From Cordylochernes scorpioides (lineage: Eukaryota > Arthropoda > Arachnida > Pseudoscorpiones > Chernetidae), in NCBI GenBank assembly GCA_030710605.1, contig CP092872.1:8052230-8116229 (forward strand): a stretch of 64,000 nucleotides of DNA, in the 5' to 3' direction. Positions 54,283 through 64,000 of this stretch are shown piece by piece. The position numbers were made by a program, and so were the translations under genes. The stretch's first letter is position 1; each line of letters starts with the position of its first letter. The notes beneath the pieces were generated by a model. It did not search any database. It was not told where the DNA came from and saw only the letters and a list, made by a program, of their open reading frames with translations.

Positions 54283-55187
54283 CCCGAGTGACCCTCCACG
54301 GAGAGAAATCGGCGGCCCACACAGTGGTCATTTCTGATAACCTGCAGGCCGACCCCAGGGAAATGCTAAAAGCAGTCCGCGCTGCCCACACTCTCCCCCA
54401 AGGCGTCTGGGCTTCCTGCGAACCAAGGGGAAGCTGGTCCTCCACTCCAGCAACCCCGACACCATCCCAGCTGTTACCACCTCCCTGGCCAAGAAGCTGG
54501 ATGGTATGAAGGTCTGCCAACAGAAGGAGATCCTGCCTCGCATCTGCCTCTTCAAAGTGGATGAGGAAACATCCAACTCCGCCATTGAGGAGACGCTCCT
54601 GGAAACCCCTGCAGTCCAACAACTTACTGGGGACAAGGTGGTGCGTGTGGCGCACCATTCTGCCCCCAGAAATGGGACCTGCACCGCCTTCATTGAGGTG
54701 GACATCAAGACTTCAGAGACCTGGGCATTCGCGGAAGGATCGTGGTGGATGGAGTGATCCTTAACTTCGAGGAATCCATCCACGCCCGCGTCTGCTCTGC
54801 CCAATGCACCAGAGCTCCTAAGTGCTTCCACTGCGGTGAAGACGGCCATGAAGGCCGCGCCTGCCCCTCCATTGCCAACCAGCGCACTTCCAAGTGTGCC
54901 AACTGCTGCGCCAAAGACCTGCCTTACAAGCACGAGGCGAGAGCCTCAAGCTGCCCCATCTTGAAGTCTAGAGCCCTCAAGTTCTAGGCTTCCAGGACCT
55001 CCTGACTCCCTGCTTCTCACCGCAACAAGGCGCTGTTTCCCTGACCTCTCCAGCTTCCTCCACCCCTGCGATGACACCTCCACTGCCAGATCTTAGGATC
55101 CCTTGCCACCAGTTCGCGTTCTGCAGCCATGTTGGGGCTAGAAGACCTTATTTGGTAGGACAATTAGCCCGGTATCTCAAGAAACTG
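54283..55187 (+). mobile_element. Non-LTR ORF1 (Gag-like) fragment, 13 bp target duplication
   Basis: AAATTTCTCATTC flanks it (54270-54282 and 55188-55200). GC-rich, unlike its surroundings. Coding pieces in shifting frames end with zinc knuckles: CFHCGEDGHEGRAC and CANCCAKDLPYKHEARASSC, then a stop at 54985-54987. Typical of ORF1 of R1/jockey-type elements. It has at least two frameshifts (near 54405 and 54715) and no RT or poly(A). Confidence 0.8.
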
Positions 55188-55389
55188 AAATTTCTCATTC
55201 AGTACTTTTGTCTGAAGATGGCAACAATGCTGTTACCAAAACGTCACACACTATTTATTTATTTGGATTTGGTCTTATTACCTTGTGTTTAGTGTTACTG
55301 AAACATAACATACTATTTATTTATTTGGTCTTATTACCTTGTAAATTTAATCTATAATCCAAATTGTGCCTTATCATTCAAGAGTTTCA

Positions 55390-56060
55390 AAACTAAAAGG
55401 TTAATAAGACCAAATCCAAATAATTAAACTGTGTGTAAAGTTATGGTGTGTGATGTTTTGGTAATAACACTGTTACTGAAACATAACATAATATTTATTC
55501 GGTCTTATTACCTTGTAGATTTAATCTATAATCCAAATTGTGCCTTATCATTTGATAATTGCAAGAGTATAACTTATCAACATAAAAATAAGAAAAAGGC
55601 ATCTCCTTATCGTGCAACTGAAAGTTGCTGATGGCTTGCGCCATCTATCGGAATAAATATCAACTATTCTCGTTGATTTTTAATTATTCCAGAATTGGCC
55701 AAATACCCATTCTTGATTAATCAAGAAAAGCTAACCACGGATGCATTTCTGGCTGTTGGCCCTCATCAGCGTGGTGCAAGCTGTACCTCAACGACCAAAA
55801 AATTGGTCATTAAAGGCATCCTGAAAAATCATGAAACGGGTAGTTAAGGCCAGAATTGCGTGAGAACGCTACACAATGTGAAAAAAAAATAGTACAAATG
55901 TGATATTGTACTGGGATATGGTGGATAAATTAAGAAAAAGGCATCTCCTTATCGTGCAACTGAAAGTTGATGGCTTGCGCCATATGCAAATAAGAGTATT
56001 TGTAAAATATTTGACCTGATAAGCTAACACTTGAAAGCTTTTTATTTCAGATTAATGCTT
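55390..56060. mobile_element. PLE-A short copy and PLE-D element
   Basis: 55390-55555 PLE-A; 55585-56060 PLE-D with hammerhead motif 55735-55774 (minus: CCACG, CTGATGA, GGGCC-AACA-GCC, GAAAT, GC, ATC, CGTGG). Counterpart of 14105-14770. Confidence 0.65.
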
Positions 56061-56324
56061 GTGTCATTCTGTACCCGTAGAAAGGTGTCTTGCCTAAAAG
56101 CTTGTACAATCATCCTCTTATATCTCCCTGTGTTTCTTTTTTTTATATAACAAATAGGGAGATTATCCTTGTCTTAATAAAGAAACTTGTTGCAAATACA
56201 TTTATTGACACAGTAGAACCTCCATGAGAGGATATACACACTAGAGGACACCTCTATATTAAGGACAGTTTCATTTGCAAAATTACCATTTTTACTGATA
56301 AAGCCCAATTTGGATTATAGATTA

Positions 56325-56759
56325 CTAGACGAATGACCCGGGCAACGCCCGGGTTTACATGATTAAATGTATAATTCAAACACATTAAACATGTGCCCGT
56401 TGGCTGGCAGCGAGAAAATGTCTGCGCCCGTTGACTCCCGGCGAGCAAGTGACTGCTCCCGTCGGCTGCCGGCGAGCAAGTGGCTTCCCGGCGCATGCGC
56501 GCACAGGGAAGCCACGTGCTCGCAGGCGGCCAATGGGCGCGCCCCGCCATCTAAAGGGCGCTGCTCGTGAGCTATTTAGAATAATTTGAATATATAGTTT
56601 TAATAATTGATTTATATATTTTTTAAAATAGCCTATCGTCATCCTCGTTTTTTTTACCTATGTATGGAAATTTTGGTTTGTATTAGTGAACTACTGCGAA
56701 TTTGTATACCGGACATACAGACCAACCAACAGACAAACATTCATTTTTATATATATAGA
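56325..56759 (-). mobile_element. Helitron, 435 bp, non-autonomous
   Basis: CTAG inverse at 56325 with hairpin ACCCGGGC-AAC-GCCCGGGT; 5' TCTATATATATAAAAATGAA at 56759. Inserted between A (56324) and T (56760); the left arm keeps the empty site near 13845. Same family as 16005-17894. Confidence 0.85.
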
Positions 56760-57126
56760 TAATACAAGAAAATAAGACCTAATCCAAATAATTTATTAGT
56801 GTGTGACGGCAACAACATTGTCACCATCATCAGTCAAAAGAATGTTTGTTTTGTCTGATGATGGTGACAATGTTGTTGCCAAAACGTCACACACTAATAA
56901 ATTATTTGGATTAGGTCTTATTTTCTTTTATTAAAATTATTCTTTTGTCTGATGATGGTGACAATGTTGTTGCCGAAACGTCACACACTAATAAATTATT
57001 TGGATTAGTTCTATTTTCTTTTATTAACATTTTTACTATTTTGCAACTCTCCGGTAAAAGGACCTCTTCCTAAAGAAGACTTTGGCTCAGTAATTAGGTG
57101 TTGTCCTTTACAGGTAGGTTCTACTG
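56760..57126. mobile_element. PLE-A2 blocks and MITE-P2 piece
   Basis: 56943-56987 is a clean plus-strand hammerhead-like block (CTGATGA, GGTGAC/GTTGCC, GAAAC, GTC, ACACAC). 57010-57126 is half of a MITE-P2. Confidence 0.65.
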
Positions 57127-58807
57127 TATATTGTAGTGTATCCACCATGTCTCTTTATCCTACCCTCCAACATTTCGCTACAAGGCTTGTTCATTGATTG
57201 GTGGTTGGAGATATTTGTTAATTGGCATGATAACATATCTCATCTCTGAAAACCACCATTATTCTATTATCTACATGGTGATACAAATCTCAAATCCACC
57301 AAGTACAATCCACTAGGTTAAATTGAGTCATTCACATTTGTAAGTGCAAAGTCGAACTGCTTTTCACATATGGTGCACTTACAGTAAAAGCAGTACGCCT
57401 ACTTCTACCCACCATGATTATCATGGCCTGTACCACGTGTACTAAGGATAAGCAAAAAAAAAAAAAGATCAGTTTCAAGATTATTTGGTTATTAGGCTGT
57501 TTTGAAAATAGTTTTTTTTTTTAATTATACCTAGTACACCTGGTACAGGCTAATGATAATCATGGTGGGTAGAAGTTGGCGAGTGCACCAAATGTCTACA
57601 CATGTGATAAGCAGTTTACACTTACAAATCATCCATTGATTTGCTCTACTTATCCTCAGCATACCCCATCAAAAGTCTCAAGCTCTACAAGCTTGGTACC
57701 CTCTTCTTTCTTATCTCCACTCAATAATATCAAGGTATCAAGCTTGTAGACGGTGTCTGCTGGGAATGAGTAGAGCTATCAATGGATGAGTCAATAATGT
57801 GGTTCCTGTACTACATCATAGGAATAAGAAATGAAAGACAAACTGTCTCTCTTTGAATTTTCGTAATGACAACAAAAAGATCGAGATGACAAAAGAATCA
57901 TCTCAAGAATATGGTAACAGACAGTTTGGCACTCACCGAGACAAAATACAAACAAAGATAAAAACAAATTAACTCAAAAACTACTTTCTTCTTCTTTCTT
58001 ATCTCCACTCAATCATATCAGGATATCAAGTTTGTAAAGCTTGTTGTTGGAGTCTGCTGGGGATGAGTAGAGCTCATCAATGGATGAGTCAATAATGTGT
58101 TTTAAGGTTTCAGGATGAGAATTGCACTTAGTACATATTGGGAAAACCTTGCAACCATTCTGTATTGTCTGTAGATGACCAGAGGCTTAACACCCTAATA
58201 TGATTAAGTGGAGATAAGAAAGACATAAATATGCCAGAGCATTAATAGAAGAAAATAAGACCTAATCCAAATAATTTAAGTGTGACATTTCAGCAACAGC
58301 ATTGTCACCATCATCAGACAAAAGAATAAAAAAAAAATAAAAATCTTATGGATCTTTTAAATGTATTTTTTTATTATTCTTGTCTGATGATGGTGACATT
58401 GCTGTTGTCGAAACGTCACACACTTATTTTCTTGTATTATAATCTATAATCCAAATTGTGCTTTATCATGCCAGAGCATTGTTTGGTTACTTACACTTGC
58501 TGGTGGGGTTGAACTTTTACAAAAATTGGGGGACATTGGAGCATTTTTTTTTTTAAAGTGCCCATTTGTTTATTTGGATTTGGTCTTATTACCTTACCTT
58601 GTGTTTAGTGCCCAATGCAGGATTTGATATAGGGTCATGTCGTTGAAAACCAACAGTTTATATCACACTTCCACCAACCCGGTTAAAAATAGTTAATATG
58701 GTGAGATACAGATTTCTACAGACCACTGGTGACAACATGAATGCATCACCATTGATGAGCCAGGCCCTTCCTCTTTCAATTTATATTCATTGCAGGATAT
58801 AGATATA
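57127..58807. repeat. Repeat-rich mirror of 10062-12089
   Basis: SINE-1 pieces (57335-57465, 57505-57625, 58465-58690), LINE-S tails (57640-57730 plus, 57700-57800 minus, 57985-58170 minus) and PLE-A2 (58245-58460). No gene. Confidence 0.6.
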
Positions 58808-59059
58808 CACCCATACCTCGCTTTGCATCAGGGTTACGTTCCAAAAAAGCACGACGCAAAGTGAAAATATGTGAAGGCACAATCAAAGACAAAGGTGTTG
58901 CCATATTTTAGGAAAAAAAAAAAAAAAAATTAAAGACTCGAATCCAAAACAACGCAACTTCCAAAATCTAACGACGCACAGTGAAAATCAGTAAAAATTA
59001 AGCAGCAACGCAACTTCGAAAAAACACAAAACAAAACGATGCAAAGCGAGGTATTGGTG
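58808..59059. mobile_element. MITE-P3
   Basis: Counterpart of 9799-10061, TA on both sides. Confidence 0.8.
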
Positions 59060-59461
59060 TATTATACAGTAGAACCTCCATGAATAGAACTACCTCCCTG
59101 TAAAGACCAACACCTAGTTCAAGAGCCAAAATGTCCTCTTACCAGAGAGTTGCTAAATAGTGTAAAATGGTAATTTTGATAATGAAAAAACTATCCTTTG
59201 TAGAGAGGTATCTTCTAGCATGAGTGTCCTCTCATAGAGATTCTACTCTAACAAATACTATATCCTCCATTAGAGGACACCTTAGAGGATCTTCCTCGAG
59301 GACCACACCATCACCATCTCAGTGGAGAAACATGCGACTTACAATTTCTTTGTAGATCACGGAATGTGTGGTGTCGCTGGAGACCCGCTGTCAATTCTCC
59401 ACCAAACTCTTCAGTGATGGCAGAAATACCATGTACATATTCATTGCATATAGTTGTATTA

Positions 59462-59744
59462 CAGTAGAACCTCCCTATAGCAGACACCCTGCTAGAGGAC
59501 ACCTCTCCACAAAGAACAGTTTTCATTTGTACAATTACCATCTTGGAAAGGACAAAAGATCCCTGTACAGAGAACCAAGAAGAGTTCTTGAGCTTCTTTA
59601 CGAGCAAGACCTCCAAGATCTTGTGTAATTTAGACTAAAAGGATAAGCAAAAAACTATTTAGCAACTCTCCAGTAAGAGGACATCTCTCACTAAAGCACG
59701 CTTTGGCTCTACAACTAGATGTTCTTTAAAGGAAGGTTCTACTG
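59462..59744. mobile_element. MITE-P2 carrying a LINE-X 3' end
   Basis: 59533-59650 reads GKDKRSLYREPRRVLELLYE then QDLQDLV on the plus strand, ending GGATAAGCAAAA; it interrupts the MITE. The left MITE (9220-9394) is uninterrupted. Confidence 0.75.
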
Positions 59745-60797
59745 TATATATTTTAGAGAGAAAAAGTTGTTTTAATTTTACAATTTTCAGTGGTAGAAGG
59801 CAATATGTTGATGATGCTATGTTAGGTTTAGATAAGTTAAATTTCTTAGTTTTAAAAATAAAACTATGGTTACCATAAGTAGGCCTCAGCAATTCTGCAC
59901 CAGACGTACTCATGGTAAGCAAAAATAATTGTTTTACAAGTAAATTTTGAAATTGTGTAAATTTTTAAAACAACCTAGCATATATACAGATATATTCATT
60001 GGTTCTTAACCAGCAGTGAACTACAGAAATTGTTATACCGGATATGTTAGGATCTTTTGGAACAAGCTTACTGAAACCCTAAACGCAAATAATTTTGATA
60101 ATGCACAATTTGGATTATAGATTATAAACCCAAGGTAATAAGACCAAATCCAAATAAATAGTGTGCAATGTGTAAATACACACTATTTATTTATTTATTT
60201 GGATTTGGTCTTATTACCTTGTGTTTATCATAAATAACTTGTAAACAATTTCAGGTATATTAGGCTTAAAAAAAAATCATTAATCCTTAATGCAATGCTT
60301 GTGTAGATGTATAGCAGCCAAGTTATGAGATAGGCTTAACATAATATATGAATTTGTCACCTAATAAAATGAGGAGTAACCCCACTTGTAGAAAAACACA
60401 TGGGGGGAAAAAGCCACATAAGATTTACTCTCTTCAAGAATGTAAAAACATTCTGTAAAAAAAAATTGTAGTTAAAATTACAAAGCATAGATAAAAAGTG
60501 AGAAATACTAAAAAATGTTTTAAACCTATAAAATTAGTATATTTAAGGCTTACTTACAAGGCTTGATTAAAAATTAACTAGTTTATAAAATCTTGCTGTT
60601 ATAACAGACATGATACTTAAAAAGTATTATTAAAACATTTTAAACTATAATATAATTTTAACTTATAGCAAATTATCGAGAATGACTGTAGACAATGAAA
60701 ATAACGTGGTCTTTACATTTTATTGTAAAAAAAAAAAAAGTTGTTTTGAAAATAAAAACAGGTACCTTACATAGCTTAAAATTTTATTTAAGCTAAT

Positions 60798-61010
60798 TTA
60801 CTTGATTTCCTTGACTTGGAGACCAGGAGGAAGAGACTGCTTCAACTTCTCGGCTTTTTCCCTGTCTTGGATAACCAGGGTATGAAGATGACGGCTGCAG
60901 CGGACCTTGAATTTCACGTTGTCTTTGTTCTTCTTGATCTTCACGGTCTTAGCATCCTTCCTTCTTGCAGTCAGAAGAAAATCTTTGATTTCTTTAATTT
61001 GTTTAGGCAT
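60798..61010 (-). CDS. RPL38: 60S ribosomal protein L38 (second copy)
   Basis: 70 residues, identical protein to 7929-8141, with four silent changes (ACT/ACC, GTT/GTG, TCC/TCT, CTC/CTT). Same flanking GGTTAACCAAA before ATG. Either the other allele of the same gene or a functional duplicate. Confidence 0.97.
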   Translation of the reverse strand: MPKQIKEIKDFLLTARRKDAKTVKIKKNKDNVKFKVRCSRHLHTLVIQDREKAEKLKQSLPPGLQVKEIK

Positions 61011-61019
61011 TTTGGTTAA

Positions 61020-63500
61020 CCAAAGGAATGAAAATCAATAACGTGTAGTCAAAATGGAGTGGAAGGAACACGTTTTGAGAAAGGCAAGAAGAGTTAGTCA
61101 AAGGTCATTTTACAAAGTTATTATGAGTGTTATAAATATATATATTTTTATTATTTTAAAAATATTTTATCGGTATACCTTAAGAAATTAAAAATAGGAT
61201 TACCTATATAAATATTAAAGATATTTAATCTAAAAACTAGCGGTAGTTATTGATATATTTTTATGAATGAATTTTATTCGATAAAATAATTCGTTCCTGA
61301 AAGCAAGAGATTTTTCAATCAAAAATTTTTTAATGAATTTTATCAATATATTCAAAAGTATGACCTTAAAAACTCAGCTGGTTTTATTTATCAAGGATAT
61401 AATTTATCGCTTGTGTATTTACGAATATTTAAAACTGAAAACCCATACATCAAATGAAATAGGCTGTATTATAATTAAGCATGCTTTAGATATCTAGAGA
61501 GGCTATAATTATGATCACTAATTTAATGACAAAGCACAATTTGGGTTATAGATTAGAATTACAAAGTAATAAGATTATTATTCATAATTTGAATTTGGCC
61601 TTACAACCTTGTAGTTCTAATCTATAATCCAAATTGTGCCTTAACATTTTTGATAGATTTGCTGTGATATTTTTCCTCATTTAGTGTTTTATCTGATGGT
61701 GGTAACAACGCTGTTACCGAAACGTCACACACTATTAATATATTTGGATTTGGTCTTATTACCTTGTAGTTCATTATAATTTAAGTTAATGCATCTTTCA
61801 TAACTATCACTTATAATTGAAGCAAATTTTATTTATAATTTATTTTTGATATATATATTGTTCATCTCTTTTGTGTATAAAAATTTTATTTACTTCATAT
61901 ATCACTAAACCATTTTAAGCAAGGCATCAGATTGTCTTGCTCTTCAGCATTTTTAAAACTTAATATTATTCTCAAAATATTCATGACTTGCATCTTTCTG
62001 AACACATTGTGAGTTGATAAAAATATATGAAAGAATGTCCACTAATATTGAGCGTACGCACTTTTTTATGCTGAATTAATGACATTTCAATTCAAATTTT
62101 GCACAATTTCCCAAATAAGTGATTAAAATGTTACCATATGACAATCCTTAAAACATATGTAAAATAAGTCTATTGATTTGAGAACTACATGGGTTAAAGT
62201 TTTTTTACATGCCGCTTTTTCAAATGACTAAACGATTATTATATTTCAAATTAATTTTAAGATATTGTCTACTAATAGGCAATAATTTTTAACTGATAAA
62301 CTTACTTTAGTATATGATATAAAAAAAGTGTGTCATACTTGAATTATAGTGTGCATACCCATGCTTACCTTTAGGGAGACACAATATAAAATAAATACAT
62401 AATAAATACTTCTCTATAAGGAGATTTATACTAAGAAAAAGTTATAACCTTTAAAATTTACCAGAATGACCTAAAATTCAATTGCATTTCTATAGGCCAC
62501 TAATTAATAGCTTTTGAATGTTTTATATAGAGTATAGATTTATAGATAGAATAAGACCTATATAGAGTATTGTTTCGCTTTTCAGAAAAAATTTTCAAAC
62601 CTCTGTATTATAGATTATATAAAAGGGGGTACCTGGATCTGTAAAGAAAAAAAAACTTTTTTTCTCAAAATATTTCGAGAGATTGCTCCCTCTTTATCAA
62701 TTTATTGCACAGTGATTGATAAAGAGTGAGCAAACTCTCGAAATATTTTAGAAAAATTTGTTTTTTTCTTTACAGATCCAGGTACGCCCTTTTATATAAT
62801 CTTAATTAATGGATCGCCTTTTGACTCAAACTCTGTATTATAGTTTTTAAAAATGCATATTTCTGGTTGTACTGTGATTTGATAAAAAAATATCTACTAA
62901 GATTGTGAGTAAGCTCTTATGAATGCTGATTTAATAATCTTTCCAATTAGAATTTTACAGAATTTCCCTTGAACAGTTATTAATATTCTAGTAGCTGGCA
63001 TCATTAATACACCCCCTAGAATATAGGTGAAATAGATGTAGCCAAAGTTTTGAGAAACTACATGGGATGCAATTTTTAACCTTTCGCTTTTTCTAATAAT
63101 AATTAAATATCTTTATATCTCAAATAAAAAAATATATCAAAAAATTGTTTACATGTAAATTTGAATCTTAAAAGCTATTTGTAGTATATGATATATAAAC
63201 AAGTGTATTAATTATAAAGTAAAATGTACATATGCGTTTTCCATTTTAGAGAAAATATAAAATAGGGAGCTTTTACTATAAAAAAATTACCTCTAAAAAA
63301 TTTAAAGAAATGGGTTACAATTGAAATGAATTTCTATATAGGCAACAATAAAATTTAAACTTATATAATTTAAAATTATAAACCCTATAGAGGATTCATA
63401 AGATTTTTTTAATTCAAGATATAACACCCAAAAAGATTTTAAATTCGAAATTGATTAAACAATAAAATGGCACAACAAAAATGTCAAAAAATAATTTCAA
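61020..63500. other. Mirror of 5640-7920
   Basis: Contains the PLE-A partial (61520-61770), both diverged ~350 bp units (62020-62330, 62890-63200) and an arm-specific foldback (62614-62830). Confidence 0.6.
62614..62830. mobile_element. 217 bp foldback with 13 bp target duplication
   Basis: CTCTGTATTATAG at 62601-62613 and 62831-62843; one copy at 6298-6310 (inverse) in the left arm. Arms TACCTGGATCTGTAAAG and inverse meet near 62710. The plus arm reads TTGATAAAGAGTG-CTCTCGAAATA, reminiscent of a hammerhead core. Confidence 0.8.
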
Positions 63501-63581
63501 CATTTTATTTGTAAAAAAAAATATTTGAAAATATTTAAAACAATTAACTTGCATAGGTTGATTTCAACAAAGGCAATTTAC

Positions 63582-63788
63582 TTAAAGTTCCCTGATGACT
63601 ACTTGCGGTGGGAAAGCCTTCTTCAAACCCTCCAGATTCTCCTTTTTGGTAACAAAGGTGTGAAGGTAACGCTTACAGCGAATCTTGAGTTTCACATTGT
63701 CCTTGTTTTTCTTTATCCTTATCTCTTTAGGGTGTTTCTTTTTGATGGTATAAACAAAATCCTTGACTCCTTTAATTTGCTTTGGCAT
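63582..63788 (-). CDS. Divergent eL38 paralogue (second copy)
   Basis: Identical 68-residue protein to 5355-5561 with one silent change (ATC/ATT in codon 5). The flanks differ by several indels, so the conservation of the coding part is informative. Confidence 0.85.
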   Translation of the reverse strand: MPKQIKGVKDFVYTIKKKHPKEIRIKKNKDNVKLKIRCKRYLHTFVTKKENLEGLKKAFPPQVVIREL

Positions 63789-64000
63789 CTTGGTTAGCAA
63801 CAAATCGAAAAAAAAAATAATTTATTCATTAACACTCAGGCTCCTAGAGTTATAATTAAAATGTTTGAGTGAGTAATTTGAGAAGAGTAATTTACAGAGT
63901 AGATTTCAATGAAAAATATATATATAATTTTCAAAAACCCTGAGGTTTTAAAAATATTTAAAAATTATTTTTGTTTCAGTTGGCTGAATATACTTTATGA

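Larger units (their letters stand above)
53860..55375 (+). mobile_element. PLE-A element retaining Penelope-like coding end
   Basis: Begins GATAAGGCACAATTTGGAT, then coding remnant (53921-54139), a 3' UTR, the words ATGCTGTGGTAAAATTTCTC and AGTACTTTTGTCTGAAGATG, a plus hammerhead-like block (55212-55253) and ATTACCTTGTGTTTA. This gives the order coding end - UTR - hammerhead - terminal repeat. A Gag fragment is inserted at 54283-55187. Confidence 0.75.
39810..64000 (-). repeat. Right arm of the inverted duplication
   Basis: Reverse complement of ~5148-30205. Begins with the ~160 bp tandem units (39820-40150) and continues to the last base. Arm-specific insertions: pogo-1.2 (41129-42354), a 1075 bp insertion (42851-43925), SINE-1 (52478-52790), a Gag fragment (54283-55187), a Helitron (56325-56759) and a foldback (62614-62830). 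Confidence 0.9.

Noticed and set aside
54009-54509. 166-codon open frame
   Set aside because: It is a chimera: PLE 3' end in the wrong frame, PLE-A repeat, then the inserted Gag fragment.
54328-54933. 201-codon minus frame
   Set aside because: Antisense shadow of the GC-rich Gag fragment with zinc knuckles on the plus strand.

Overview
Eukaryotic nuclear DNA, AT-rich and crowded with transposons, with intron-containing genes (NHLRC2), ribosomal protein L38 genes, a U6 relic, tRNA-headed SINEs, Tc1, mariner, pogo and hAT relics, Helitrons, R1-clade and other non-LTR retrotransposons and Penelope-like elements. This mix points to an invertebrate. Some non-LTR C-termini look chelicerate-like to me, but the species cannot be fixed from the sequence alone.

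The dominant structure is a large inverted duplication. Bases ~5148-30205 (left arm) reappear in reverse at ~39810-64000 (right arm), and homology runs to the last base of the window. The ~9.6 kb centre holds a 100-N gap (37602-37701). Both arms carry, in mirror order, a divergent RPL38-like gene, the canonical RPL38, and the last two coding exons of NHLRC2. Across these ~800 coding bases I count 13 differences between arms, all synonymous. Many transposons are present in one arm with a clean empty site in the other. The simplest reading is two haplotypes scaffolded tail to tail across the gap; a real palindromic segmental duplication is the alternative.

Layout. 1-545: divergent cyclin (minus, partial). 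0.5-5.1 kb: AT-rich spacer, MITEs, a hammerhead-like foldback, GC-rich patches. 5.3-8.2 kb: two RPL38 genes (plus). 8.2-26 kb: nested repeats including a pogo-like element, a 1.9 kb Helitron with hAT remains, tandem arrays and a broken Tc1. 26.0-32.7 kb: five 3' exons of NHLRC2 (minus) in TE-filled introns. 32.8-37.6 kb: palindromes, SINE, a LINE tandem, mariner and U6 relics. Gap. 37.7-39.8 kb: 5'-truncated R1-clade element. 40.3-45.3 kb: two last exons of the second NHLRC2 copy (plus). 45.3-60.7 kb: mirror-image repeats with arm-specific insertions. 60.8-63.8 kb: second copies of both RPL38 genes (minus).

The most interesting theme is a set of inverted-repeat elements whose arms contain hammerhead-ribozyme-like cores (CUGANGA ... 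GAAA ... GUC). One copy (53.9-55.4 kb) still carries the coding end of a Penelope-like GIY-YIG endonuclease next to the motif, so the main family (here PLE-A) appears to derive from Penelope-like retroelements. A second family (PLE-D) has a complete stem I (CCACG/CGUGG). Names used here are arbitrary: PLE-A, PLE-D; SINE-1, SINE-2; LINE-S (ends GAGTGGAGATAAGAAAGAAG), LINE-X, LINE-Y (ends AATAAAGG plus TTG repeats); MITE-P1 (CAGTTAAACCTGTC), P2 (CAGTAGAACCTC), P3 (CACCnATACCTCGC); pogo-1.2 (CAGTAAAACCCC); R300 (a ~300 bp repeat).
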